A stretch of 64,000 bases of DNA from Kitasatospora cheerisanensis KCTC 2395 (lineage in GTDB: Bacteria; Actinomycetota; Actinomycetes; Streptomycetales; Streptomycetaceae): assembly GCF_000696185.1 (NCBI RefSeq), contig NZ_KK853997.1, forward strand, positions 5,131,602 through 5,195,601, given 5' to 3'. The position numbers were made by a program, and so were the translations under genes. Shown in pieces: positions 17,083-27,317 of this stretch. Every line of letters starts with the position of its first letter. Positions within the stretch are counted from its first letter, which is position 1. A model generated the notes under the pieces. It was not told where the DNA came from and ran no database searches. It was given only the letters and a program-made list of their open reading frames with translations.

Positions 17083-18621
17083 ATGGGGGCAGGGCAGCGC
17101 ACGGATTCGACCGGACAGCGGCCGTGGGTGCGGGCCGCGCTGCGCTGCGGGGCGGTGCTCGCCGTCGCCGCACTGGCCCTGCCGTTCGCCTCCGCCGCGT
17201 ACGCCGCGCCCGATCCGGGCGCCTCGGTCGCCGCGCCGACCGTCGCCCCCGGGTCCGACCCGCTGGCCGACGCCAAGCGCACCCTGGGCCCGCTGCTGGA
17301 GCAGCTGCACACCCTCTACCAGCAGGCCGAGGCCGCCACCGAGCAGTACAACGGCACGGTCGCCCGGCTCGCCGAGCAGCAGGCCACCGTGCAGGACCTG
17401 AACAACCGGGCGGCGCGCCAGCAGGAGGCCGTCGACACCGGCACCGACCTGGCCTCCCAGCTGGCCTCCGCGCAGTACCGGAACAGCCAGATATCCGGGT
17501 ACGCCGAGATGCTGCTGGCCAAGGACCCGTACGAGGCGGTGGTGATCGCCCAGCTGCTGGACTCGGCCGGGCGTTCGCAGAAGGCGTTCCTGGACCGGCT
17601 GAAGTCCGACCGGGACACCCTGGCGGCGCTCCAGCTGGCCGCCCAGCAGGCGCTGGCCGAGGCGCAGACGCTGGCGACCCAGCAGGAGCAGCAGAAGAAC
17701 GACGTGGCCAAGAAGCTGGCCGACGTGGAGACCCTGGTCGGCTCGCTCACCGGCGCCCAGCGCAGCGAGCTGGAGGCGATCGAGAAGCAGCAGGCCGACC
17801 AGGCGCAGCTGGCGTTCCTCGCCTCCGGCGCGCTCGGCAAGGGCGAGCGCACGCCGTCCGCGATGGGCCGCAAGGCGGTCGCCTGGGCGCTCCAGCAGCT
17901 CGGCAAGGACTACGTGTGGGGCGGCGCGGGCCCGGACGTGTTCGACTGCTCGGGCCTCACCTCGCAGGCGTGGCTGCACGCCGGGCGGGCCATTCCGCGC
18001 ACCAGCCAGGAGCAGTGGGCGCAGCTCAAGCACGTGCCGCTGAACCAGATGCGGCCCGGCGACCTGGTCGTCTACTACGGCGGCGCCACCCACATCGGGA
18101 TGTACATCGGCGGCGGCCTGGTCGTGCAGGCCCCGCGCACCGGCGACGTGGTGAAGATCTCGCAGGTCGGCGCGATGCCGATCCTGGGCGCCGTCCGGCC
18201 CGACCCGGACGACTCCGCGGACGACGCGGGCGGCGAGTGGAAGGTGCCGGACGTGAAGGTCGGCCCGGTGCGGATCGCGCCCGCCAAGCCGTCCACGCTG
18301 CCGCCCGCGCCGGCCACCGGCACCCCCGCGCCGAGCACCCCGACGCCGGGCGGCTCCGCCACGCCGGACCCGCAGCCGAGCACCCCCGGGGCGACCACCC
18401 CGCCGGCGCCCGGCGGCAGCGGCTCGCCGAGCACCGGTCCGACCGGTTCGCCGAGCGGGTCGGGTTCGGGTTCGGGTTCGCCGTCCGGTTCCGGCACGGC
18501 CTCCGGGTCGGCGTCCGGGTCGGCGTCCGGCGGCGGTTCGGGTTCGCCGTCCGGTTCGGGCCCGGCCTCGCTGTCGGCGAGCGCCGGCGGCTCCGGGTCG
18601 GCCACGCCCTCGGCCGGCTGA
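17083..18621 (+). CDS. secreted NlpC/P60 peptidoglycan hydrolase
   Basis: Exported endopeptidase expected to cut stem peptides in the cell wall. 512 residues from ATG 17083 (GGGGAGG 9 nt upstream; an in-frame ATG at 16981 would bury the signal peptide). Signal peptide with hydrophobic core at 23-36 and cleavage near AYA-A41; long coiled coil (about 60-265), as in RipA-like hydrolases; NlpC/P60 domain with Cys289 in VFDCSGLTSQAW and His337 in THIGMYIGGG. The C-terminal ~120 residues are a Pro/Thr then Gly/Ser low-complexity tail encoded by short DNA repeats. A stand-alone gene divergent from pit. Confidence 0.93.
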   Translation: MGAGQRTDSTGQRPWVRAALRCGAVLAVAALALPFASAAYAAPDPGASVAAPTVAPGSDPLADAKRTLGPLLEQLHTLYQQAEAATEQYNGTVARLAEQQATVQDLNNRAARQQEAVDTGTDLASQLASAQYRNSQISGYAEMLLAKDPYEAVVIAQLLDSAGRSQKAFLDRLKSDRDTLAALQLAAQQALAEAQTLATQQEQQKNDVAKKLADVETLVGSLTGAQRSELEAIEKQQADQAQLAFLASGALGKGERTPSAMGRKAVAWALQQLGKDYVWGGAGPDVFDCSGLTSQAWLHAGRAIPRTSQEQWAQLKHVPLNQMRPGDLVVYYGGATHIGMYIGGGLVVQAPRTGDVVKISQVGAMPILGAVRPDPDDSADDAGGEWKVPDVKVGPVRIAPAKPSTLPPAPATGTPAPSTPTPGGSATPDPQPSTPGATTPPAPGGSGSPSTGPTGSPSGSGSGSGSPSGSGTASGSASGSASGGGSGSPSGSGPASLSASAGGSGSATPSAG

Positions 18622-18649
18622 CGGGCCGCCACTCGGGAGCGACGGCCCG
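18622..18649. terminator. hairpin between convergent genes
   Basis: CGGGCCG and CGGCCCG arms around a 14-nt loop directly after the NlpC/P60 stop and before the FdhF/YdeP stop. Confidence 0.5.
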
Positions 18650-18657
18650 CCGGCGGG

Positions 18658-20943
<2,286 letters not shown>

Positions 20944-21014
20944 GGCGGACTCTCCGGAGGGCTCGGGGTGCTTGGAGCGTATCCGGTACGGCCGCGGGTG
21001 TCGTGGGGCGGCGG

Positions 21015-22910
21015 TCAGGCGTCCTTCTGCAGCTCCGCCAGCAGCCGGCGGGCGACCGCGTCGTTCTGCCGGAACGCCGGGGCGTCGGTGCGGGGCCGGG
21101 CGAAGGCGGCGGGCGCGCGGGTGGTGGTGGCGGCGCCGAGGGCGGTGCGGCGCGGGTGCGGACGGCCGTCGAGGGCGGGGTCGAGCAGCCGGGCGTCGGG
21201 GTCGGTGCGGACCAGCCCGGAGCGGTAGGTGTGGCCGTCGGCGTCGGTGAGGTGCTCCTCGGCGATCCGGCCCTCCTGAAGCAGCCGGCGCAGCAGCGGG
21301 TCGGCGGTGCGGTCGAGGGCGTGCCGGGGCAGGAAGGCGTCGACCAGGGCGGTGCCGTGCACGTGGTGGCCGGGCAGCGCGGGGGAGGAGGCGCGGAAGG
21401 CGCCGTGCTCCTCGTCGAGGTCCACCCGCAGGTCGGGGCCGAGGAAGTGGAGCAGTCCGGCGTCGGCGAGGGCGAGCAGCTGGTCGAGGCGGAAGCCGGG
21501 CGGGCCGGAGGCGAAGAAGGAGAAGAAGCCGTTCCACCAGCCGTCCAGGTCGGCGGCGGTGGAGCGGGCGGTGAGCGGGTGCCGGGGCAGCAGCCGGACC
21601 AGCTGGCCGTAGAGCGACAGCAGGGCGTGGAAGGCGCCGAGGTCAGCGCTGTGCCGCGGGTCGGAGCGGCGGGCCAGGTCGGCGCGGAGGTGGGCGTGCA
21701 GGTGGCGCCGGAGAGCGGCGGGGTCGGCGGCACGCAGGCCGGCCAGCGGGCGGTCGAGGCGTTCCAGGTCGAGCCGGTCGTCCGGGTCGGGGACGGCGGC
21801 GGCGACCAGGGCCTCGCGCTGCGGGCCGTACCAGTCGAGCGGGTGGTAGGCGGCGAGGAACTCGTCCCAGGGCAGGGCGGTCCGGTCGGGGTGGCCGTGG
21901 AACAGCTCGTGGTAGTAGCCGTAGCCGATCTCCTTGGCCATCGCGGGCCACAGGTCGCGGCGGAACTCCAGTGGCCCGTCCGGGAGTTCGGTGTCCGGTC
22001 CGAAGTAGCGGGGGAGCGGCGGGGGCGGGCCCTGGAGCCGGTAGCCGGTCTTGGCGTGGTACGGGACGCCGCGCCGGGAGCCCGCGTACAGCACCGGTTC
22101 GCGGCCGGACGGGTGGTAGCGCAGGCCGCCGCAGGGACTGGGGGTGAAGCGGCCGCCGCGGCCCTCGGTGAGCAGGGCGACCAGGTCGACGAAGGCCAGC
22201 CCGAGGCCGCGGACGATCACCGGCTCGCCGGGGGCGAGGCCGTCCAGGTCGGCGTCGGCGGTGAACGCGGGCGGCAGGTAGCTGCGGCCGTGCCGGGCGG
22301 CGAAGGCGCGGGTGGCGGCGGTGTCGGGGGCGGGCGCGGAGTCGAGGTGGCCGAGGGCGAGCACCACCCGGTCGGCGGGCAGCACGGTGCGGGTGAGGTG
22401 GACGCGCTGCGGGCCGTCCGGGTCGCCGGTGAGCCGCCAGGCGGTGTCGCGGTGGGCGAACAGCCGTATGTTGTCCGGGAGTTCGGCGACGGCCCGGCGC
22501 AGCACCCAGTCCAGGTAGGCGCTCTGGGCGCGCCGGGTGGGGAAGTCGGTGGGCGCGAGGGTGCGCAGTTCGTCCGCCACGTCCGGGTCGTCGACCGGAC
22601 GGTACGGCCGGTGGGCGGCCGGTTCGGCGGCCCACTCGGCGAGCGACGGGCCGGGGCGGACCGGGCCGAGCACGGTGGACCGCTCGTCGGTGAACATGGT
22701 GACGTCCTCCGCCATCGAGTTCATCCGCAGCAGCGGCGACTGCGCGTGCCGCCAGATCCGGCCGCCGCCGGGCGGGTGCGGGTCCACCAGGTGGACGTCC
22801 AACCCGACGTCGGGGGCGAGCAGTTCGGGGGCGTTCGCGGCGATCCGCTCCAGCAGCCCGGCGCCGCGCGGGCCGGCGCCGACGATCACCAGGACCGGCA
22901 CCCGGCTCAC
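21015..22910 (-). CDS. FAD/NAD(P)-binding protein
   Basis: Large flavoprotein-like protein (631 residues) with an N-terminal dinucleotide fold VLVIVGAGPRGAGLLERI (GxGPxG at 11-16), typical of the FAD-NAD(P)-binding group related to monooxygenases and opine-oxidase-type enzymes. GTG 22910 overlaps the upstream permease stop (GTGA), so translation is coupled. Later conserved blocks RMNSMAEDVTMFTDE and GLGLAFVDLVALLTEGRGG. Its coupling to an amino-acid-type ABC permease and the facing LLM monooxygenase operon suggests oxidation of an imported, probably sulfur-containing, compound. The reaction is not known. Confidence 0.85.
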   Translation of the reverse strand: MSRVPVLVIVGAGPRGAGLLERIAANAPELLAPDVGLDVHLVDPHPPGGGRIWRHAQSPLLRMNSMAEDVTMFTDERSTVLGPVRPGPSLAEWAAEPAAHRPYRPVDDPDVADELRTLAPTDFPTRRAQSAYLDWVLRRAVAELPDNIRLFAHRDTAWRLTGDPDGPQRVHLTRTVLPADRVVLALGHLDSAPAPDTAATRAFAARHGRSYLPPAFTADADLDGLAPGEPVIVRGLGLAFVDLVALLTEGRGGRFTPSPCGGLRYHPSGREPVLYAGSRRGVPYHAKTGYRLQGPPPPLPRYFGPDTELPDGPLEFRRDLWPAMAKEIGYGYYHELFHGHPDRTALPWDEFLAAYHPLDWYGPQREALVAAAVPDPDDRLDLERLDRPLAGLRAADPAALRRHLHAHLRADLARRSDPRHSADLGAFHALLSLYGQLVRLLPRHPLTARSTAADLDGWWNGFFSFFASGPPGFRLDQLLALADAGLLHFLGPDLRVDLDEEHGAFRASSPALPGHHVHGTALVDAFLPRHALDRTADPLLRRLLQEGRIAEEHLTDADGHTYRSGLVRTDPDARLLDPALDGRPHPRRTALGAATTTRAPAAFARPRTDAPAFRQNDAVARRLLAELQKDA

Positions 22911-23863
22911 CGCCCGCCGGCCCGGCGCAGCGCCGCCCGGGCCCGCTGCCAGGGGGTGGGCGGCAGTTCGGCGCGGGTGGAGCCGCGCGCGAAGTACCGC
23001 TCCAGGTAGTACTGGCCGACCGACAGCAGGCTGGTCACCGCCACGTACCAGAGCGTGGCGACCACCAGCAGCGGGATCACCTGGTACGTCCGGTTGTAGA
23101 TCAACTGGGCGGAGAACAGCAGGTCGTGGACGGCCAGCACGGAGATCACCGAGGTGCCCTTGAGGGTGCCGATCAGCATGTTCCCGGCCGGCGGCAGGAT
23201 CGCCCGCATCGCCTGCGGCAGCACGATCCGGCGCAGCACCCGGCCGCGTCCGAGGCCGAGCGAGGCGGCCGCCTCCAGCTGGCCCTGGTCGACCGAGAGG
23301 ACGCCGGAACGGACCACCTCGGCGGCGAACGCGGCCTCGTGCAGGGTGAGTCCGATCGCGGCGGTGAGCACCGGGCCGAGCAGGTCGACGGTCCGCACCG
23401 CGAACAGCTCGCCGCCGAACGGCAGGCTCAGCGCCAGCCTCGGGTACAGCGCGCCGATGTTGAACCAGAACAGCAGTTGGACCAGCAGCGGGGTGGCCCG
23501 GAAGATCCACACGAAGCCCCAGCTCAGGCTCCGCAGCACCGGGTTGCCGGACAGCCGGGCCACCGCCAGGACGGTGCCCAGGGCGAAGCCGAGCACCGTC
23601 ACGACCGCGGTCAGCCAGAGCGTCAGCCACAGGCCGCGCAGGATCGCGGCCGAGGTCAGGTAGGCGCCGACCACCGGCCACTCGAAGGCCGGGTTGCCGG
23701 CCAGCGAGCGCAGCAGCAGCCCGGTGGCGAGCAGCGCCAGGCCGCCGCCGACGTACCGCCAGGGGCGGCGGCGGGGCGCGATCGGCAGCTCGGCGAGCGG
23801 CTCGGCGGCGGCCGTCGGGCGGGGGACGGGCGGGGCGGTGGACGGGACGGCGGGCGAGGCCAT
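22907..23863 (-). CDS. polar amino acid/organosulfur-type ABC transporter permease
   Basis: Inner-membrane permease of the His/Glu/cystine (HAAT) ABC family. 318 residues from ATG 23863; a soluble Pro/Ala-rich N-terminus, then about six helices. EAA loop EAAASLGLGRGRVLRRIVLPQAMRAILP shows it docks with an ATPase. The matching ATPase and binding-protein genes are on the opposite strand (25595-27317), an unusual split of one transporter over two divergent operons. A GTG 15 codons upstream is possible but less likely. Confidence 0.92.
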   Translation of the reverse strand: MASPAVPSTAPPVPRPTAAAEPLAELPIAPRRRPWRYVGGGLALLATGLLLRSLAGNPAFEWPVVGAYLTSAAILRGLWLTLWLTAVVTVLGFALGTVLAVARLSGNPVLRSLSWGFVWIFRATPLLVQLLFWFNIGALYPRLALSLPFGGELFAVRTVDLLGPVLTAAIGLTLHEAAFAAEVVRSGVLSVDQGQLEAAASLGLGRGRVLRRIVLPQAMRAILPPAGNMLIGTLKGTSVISVLAVHDLLFSAQLIYNRTYQVIPLLVVATLWYVAVTSLLSVGQYYLERYFARGSTRAELPPTPWQRARAALRRAGGR

Positions 23864-24049
23864 GGGGGCTCCAGGGGCGGCGGGACAGAGGTCTCCGCAT
23901 GCCGTCACACACGCGCGCCGCGTCCCTCAACGCGGCTGCACCGGGCGGCAGTTCGGCCGGGCCCGGGGCGGTACTCGCTCCGCCCCGATGGTACGGGCGG
24001 GCGGCGCGGTGCCGTCAAGAGCGGCCAGGTTTCGCCCCGTGAACGATGG

Positions 24050-24079
24050 TTGACGGATCATCGGGGGCGCTGCTCAACT
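24050..24079 (+). promoter_or_regulatory. candidate promoter of the leader-peptide/LLM operon
   Basis: TTGACG (24050-24055), 18-nt spacer, TCAACT (24074-24079). The -10 box ends 7 nt before the leader-peptide ATG and there is no Shine-Dalgarno sequence, so the transcript may begin at or next to the A of that ATG and be leaderless. The -10 match is imperfect. Confidence 0.4.
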
Positions 24080-24086
24080 GTTCGAC

Positions 24087-24167
24087 ATGACAGCCGAGCA
24101 GCCCGCCCTGGTGACGCGCGGACACATCGACTTCGGTCGGGTGTGGTCCGCGGCGTGTTGCGGCTGA
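24087..24167 (+). CDS. Cys-codon leader peptide (26 aa uORF)
   Basis: ATG 24087 to TGA 24167 encodes 26 residues containing LVTRGHIDFGRVWSAACC near the end. This matches the actinomycete family of putative leader peptides with an (R)xHxDxxRVxSAxC core, found in front of sulfur and cysteine metabolism genes. The two consecutive Cys codons (TGT TGC) stand just before the stop, and a GGCGGC-gg-GCCGCC hairpin begins 3 nt after it. Ribosome stalling at the Cys codons when cysteine is low is the likely control principle (inference). Too short for ordinary gene finders. Confidence 0.75.
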   Translation: MTAEQPALVTRGHIDFGRVWSAACCG

Positions 24168-24467
24168 CCCGGCGGCGGGCCGCCTGACCGGCCCCTCCTC
24201 CTTCCGGGAGTCCTCCCTCGGTCGCCCCGTCGCGGGCCGGGAAGCCGTCCGTCCGGGACGGCCACCAGGCGTACGCCGCCGCCCCCTTCGCGTTCCGCTC
24301 GCTCCGAGAGCCCGTCGGCGCCCCGTCACGCGCCGCACCCCCGCCCGTACCCGTCCGCCCGCGTCCCGCTGACGTCCGCCCGCATTTCCCGCCGTTCCCG
24401 TTCCGCCCGCCGAGGCGTCCCCCGGCGTGCCCGGACGCGGAACCGCGCCGACCCGGAGAGGCCTGCC
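24168..24467 (+). promoter_or_regulatory. 300-nt leader between uORF and LLM gene
   Basis: Non-coding. The hairpin at 24171-24184 (GGCGGC/GCCGCC) is the only clear structure; the rest is C-rich and G-poor (24260-24430), a composition that favours Rho loading. This fits attenuation of the downstream operon when the leader peptide is translated freely. Confidence 0.45.
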
Positions 24468-25598
24468 ATGCCCGTCGAGTTCCTCGGAATCGCCGCCACC
24501 GGCGACGGTTCGGAGACCACCGCCCGCACCACCCACGCCTTCGACCGCGAGTACACGATCCGGCTGGCCCGCGCCCACGAGGACCACGGCTGGGACCGGG
24601 TGCTGTTCGCCTACGGCGCCGGCTCCCCCGAGCCCGCGGCCGCCGCCGCGTACCTCGCCGCCAAGCTGGACACCCTGCAGATCCTGCTCGCGCACCGCCC
24701 GAACGTCTCCTACCCGACCTTCGCCGCCAAGACCTTCGCCACCCTGGACCGGATCAGCGACGGCCGGCTCACCGTGCACTTCATCACCGGCGGCAACGAC
24801 CACGAGCAGCAGCGCGAGGGCGACTTCCTGCCCAAGGACCGCCGCTACGACCGCACCCGGGAGTACATCCGGATCGTCAAGCAGGCCTGGACCAGCCGCG
24901 AACCCTTCGACCACGACGGCGAGTTCTACCGCTTCAACGACTTCGTCTCGGACGTCTTCCCGGTCCAGCTGCCCCGCCCGAACGTCTCCTTCGGCGGCTC
25001 CTCGCCCGCCGCGTACGCCGCCGGCGGCGCCGAGGCCGACATCTACTGCCTGTGGGGCGAGCCGCTGGCCCGCACCGCCGAACAGATCGAGCTGGTCAAG
25101 GCCGCCGCGAAGGCCGCCGGACGCACCGACGTCCCGCGGATCCAGGCCGCGTTCCGGCCGATCATCGCACCCACCGAGGAACTCGCCTGGGAGAAGGCGC
25201 ACCGCACGGTCGGCGCGATCAAGGCCCGGCGGGAGAGCAGCGACCTGGTGCGCCGCCGGCTGACGGGCGCTCAGCAGCCCGAGAACACCGGCTCGCAGCG
25301 CCTGCTGGAGATCGCCGCCGCCGGCGAGCGCTACGACCGCGCGCTGTGGACCCCGACCGCCGCCGCCACCGGCGGCGCGGGCAACTCCAACGCGCTGGTC
25401 GGCACCCCCGAGACCGTCGCCCAGGCGCTGCTCGACTACTACGACCTCGGGGTGGAGATCCTCTCGGCCCGCGGCTACGACCACATCGACGACGCCATCG
25501 ACTTCGGCCGGTACGTCATCCCGCTGGTCCGCGAGGAGGTCGCCAAGCGCGACGCCGCCAAGGCCGCCGCCGGGGCCGGAGAGGCCGCGGCGCGATGA
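24468..25598 (+). CDS. LLM-class flavin-dependent monooxygenase (SsuD-like)
   Basis: FMNH2-dependent oxygenase of the bacterial-luciferase fold; relatives (SsuD and similar) split C-S bonds of sulfonates or sulfones. 376 residues from ATG 24468 (GGAGAGG upstream). Family features: VEFLGIAATGDGSE at the N-terminus, LDRISDGRLTVHFITGGND, YDRTREYIRIVKQAW, SFGGSSPAAYAAG, and C-terminal ALVGTPETVAQALLDYYDLGVEI. First structural gene behind the Cys leader peptide; its stop overlaps the next start (ATGA). Role in sulfur scavenging is inferred from family plus leader; a flavin reductase is not encoded nearby. Confidence 0.9.
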   Translation: MPVEFLGIAATGDGSETTARTTHAFDREYTIRLARAHEDHGWDRVLFAYGAGSPEPAAAAAYLAAKLDTLQILLAHRPNVSYPTFAAKTFATLDRISDGRLTVHFITGGNDHEQQREGDFLPKDRRYDRTREYIRIVKQAWTSREPFDHDGEFYRFNDFVSDVFPVQLPRPNVSFGGSSPAAYAAGGAEADIYCLWGEPLARTAEQIELVKAAAKAAGRTDVPRIQAAFRPIIAPTEELAWEKAHRTVGAIKARRESSDLVRRRLTGAQQPENTGSQRLLEIAAAGERYDRALWTPTAAATGGAGNSNALVGTPETVAQALLDYYDLGVEILSARGYDHIDDAIDFGRYVIPLVREEVAKRDAAKAAAGAGEAAAR

Positions 25599-26533
25599 GA
25601 CATCCGAAGCCCGGGCGCCTGCTGGCGCCGGCCGCCGTCGCGGTGCTGCTGCTGTCCGGCTGCGGCGCCGACCCGGCGGCCGGCCCGGCGGCCGCCGCGC
25701 CGGTCGGCGTGCAGCCCGACCAGGACGTGCTGGGGCAGGTGCGCAAGGACGACGCGGCCGCCGCCCTGCTGCCCGCCGAGGTGCGCGCCGCCGGCACCGT
25801 CCGGCTCGGCGGCTCGATCGGCACCCCGCCCGGCGCGTACTACCCCGAGCAGGGCGGGCACCGGCCGATCGGGCTGGACGTGGACCTCGTCGAGGGCGTC
25901 GCCAAGGTGCTCGGGCTGACCGTGCAGCGCGAGGACGCCGCGTTCGAGACCATCCTGCCCGCGCTCGCCAGCGGCAAGTACGACGTCGGCACCGGCAACT
26001 TCGGCGTCACCGAGGCCCGGCTGAAGACCGTCGACTTCGTCACCTACATCGACGACGGGCAGGGGTTCGCGGTGCGCGCCGACAACACCGCGCTGACCGG
26101 CGTCACCGACCTGACGCAGCTGTGCGGGCTGACGGTCGGCACCGGGGCGGGCACCACCTTCGAGGCCACCCTGAACGCCAAGAAGGAGGTCTGCGCGCAG
26201 GCCGGCCGGAAGCCCTACGAGGTGAAGGTGTTCTCCGAGAACGGCGCCGTCACCACCGGCCTCCAGCAGGGCCGGCTCGACGTGGTGATGTCCACCATCA
26301 ACGGGCTGCGCTACCAGGCCGCCCAGCCCGGGGCACACGTCCGCTTCCTCGGCGAGTACCGGCGGCTCGACGTGGGCTTCGCGTTCAAGAAGGGCTCGCC
26401 GCTCACCCCCGCCTTCCAGGCCGCCGTCAACCGGCTGATCCAGGACGGCAGTTACCGGAAGATCCTGGCCAAGTGGGGCACCGCGGACTCGGCGATCACC
26501 GAGTCCCGGATCAACCCGCCCGAGCACCCCTGA
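25595..26533 (+). CDS. lipoprotein substrate-binding protein of the ABC transporter
   Basis: Extracytoplasmic receptor (SBP family 3, amino-acid type) anchored as a lipoprotein: signal peptide with lipobox LLLSGC and Cys23. 312 residues; start ATG 25595 overlaps the LLM stop by 4 nt. Binding-protein features GLDVDLVEGVAKVLGL, ASGKYDVGTGNFGVTEARLKTVDFV and GTADSAITESRINPP at the end. It should deliver the solute to the permease at 22907 and the ATPase at 26550. Cystine or another organosulfur amino acid is a reasonable guess given the Cys leader. Confidence 0.92.
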   Translation: MRHPKPGRLLAPAAVAVLLLSGCGADPAAGPAAAAPVGVQPDQDVLGQVRKDDAAAALLPAEVRAAGTVRLGGSIGTPPGAYYPEQGGHRPIGLDVDLVEGVAKVLGLTVQREDAAFETILPALASGKYDVGTGNFGVTEARLKTVDFVTYIDDGQGFAVRADNTALTGVTDLTQLCGLTVGTGAGTTFEATLNAKKEVCAQAGRKPYEVKVFSENGAVTTGLQQGRLDVVMSTINGLRYQAAQPGAHVRFLGEYRRLDVGFAFKKGSPLTPAFQAAVNRLIQDGSYRKILAKWGTADSAITESRINPPEHP

Positions 26534-26549
26534 CCCGGGAGGAGCGGAC

Positions 26550-27317
26550 ATGAGCGGCACGGCGATGGTGGAGGTGCGCGGCGTCCACAAGCGGTTCGGC
26601 CGGCTGGAGGTGCTGCGCGGCATCGACCTCGACGTCCGGCCCGGCACCGTCACGGTGGTGCTCGGGCCGTCCGGCTCCGGGAAGTCCACCCTGCTGCGGG
26701 CGGTCAACCACCTGGAGAAGCTGGACCGCGGGTACGTCCGGGTGGACGGCGAGCTGATCGGCTACCGGCAGGCCGGCGGCCGGCTGCGCGAACTGCCCGA
26801 ACGGGAGGTGCTCAGGCAGCGCACCCGGCTGGGCTTCGTGTTCCAGAACTTCCACCTGTTCCCGCACCTGACCGTGCTGGAGAACCTGGTGGAGGCGCCG
26901 GTCGGCGCGCTCGGCGTCCCGCGCGAGGAGGCCCGTGCCCGGGCCCGCGAACTGCTGGCCCGGGTCGGCCTCGCCGACAAGGCGGACGCCTACCCGCGCC
27001 GGCTCTCCGGCGGCCAGCAGCAGCGGGTCGCCATCGCCCGGGCGCTCGCCCTGGAACCCAAGGTGCTGCTGTTCGACGAGCCGACCTCGGCACTCGACCC
27101 GGAACTCGTCGGCGAGGTCCTCGACGTCATCAAGGACCTGGCCCGCACCGGCACCACCATGATCGTGGTCACCCACGAGCTCGGCTTCGCCCGCGAGGTC
27201 GCCGACACGGTGGTGTTCCTGGACGGCGGCGTGGTGGTCGAGCAGGGCCCGCCCGCCCAGGTGCTGGACGCGCCGCGGCACGAACGCACCCGGGCCTTCC
27301 TCGGCAAGGCGCTATGA
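26550..27317 (+). CDS. ABC transporter ATP-binding protein (polar amino acid type)
   Basis: Cytoplasmic ATPase of the importer formed with the binding protein and the divergent permease. 255 residues; ATG 26550 with GGGAGGAG upstream. Walker A GPSGSGKST with Lys45, Q-loop FVFQNFHLFPHLTVLEN, signature LSGGQQQRVAIARALA, Walker B VLLFDEPTSALDPE and His switch VVTHELGF, all as in GlnQ/HisP. Its stop abuts the stop of the convergent radical SAM gene (they overlap by 6 bp) with no terminator between. Confidence 0.95.
   Translation: MSGTAMVEVRGVHKRFGRLEVLRGIDLDVRPGTVTVVLGPSGSGKSTLLRAVNHLEKLDRGYVRVDGELIGYRQAGGRLRELPEREVLRQRTRLGFVFQNFHLFPHLTVLENLVEAPVGALGVPREEARARARELLARVGLADKADAYPRRLSGGQQQRVAIARALALEPKVLLFDEPTSALDPELVGEVLDVIKDLARTGTTMIVVTHELGFAREVADTVVFLDGGVVVEQGPPAQVLDAPRHERTRAFLGKAL

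Noticed and set aside
18430..18600. Short tandem repeats resembling a repeat array
   Set aside because: They encode the Gly/Ser tail of the NlpC/P60 protein; no spacers, so not CRISPR.
23863..23908. Cys-containing in-frame extension (TACGDLCP) upstream of the ABC permease as a second leader peptide
   Set aside because: It runs into the permease without a stop and lacks the conserved core; better seen as untranslated sequence.
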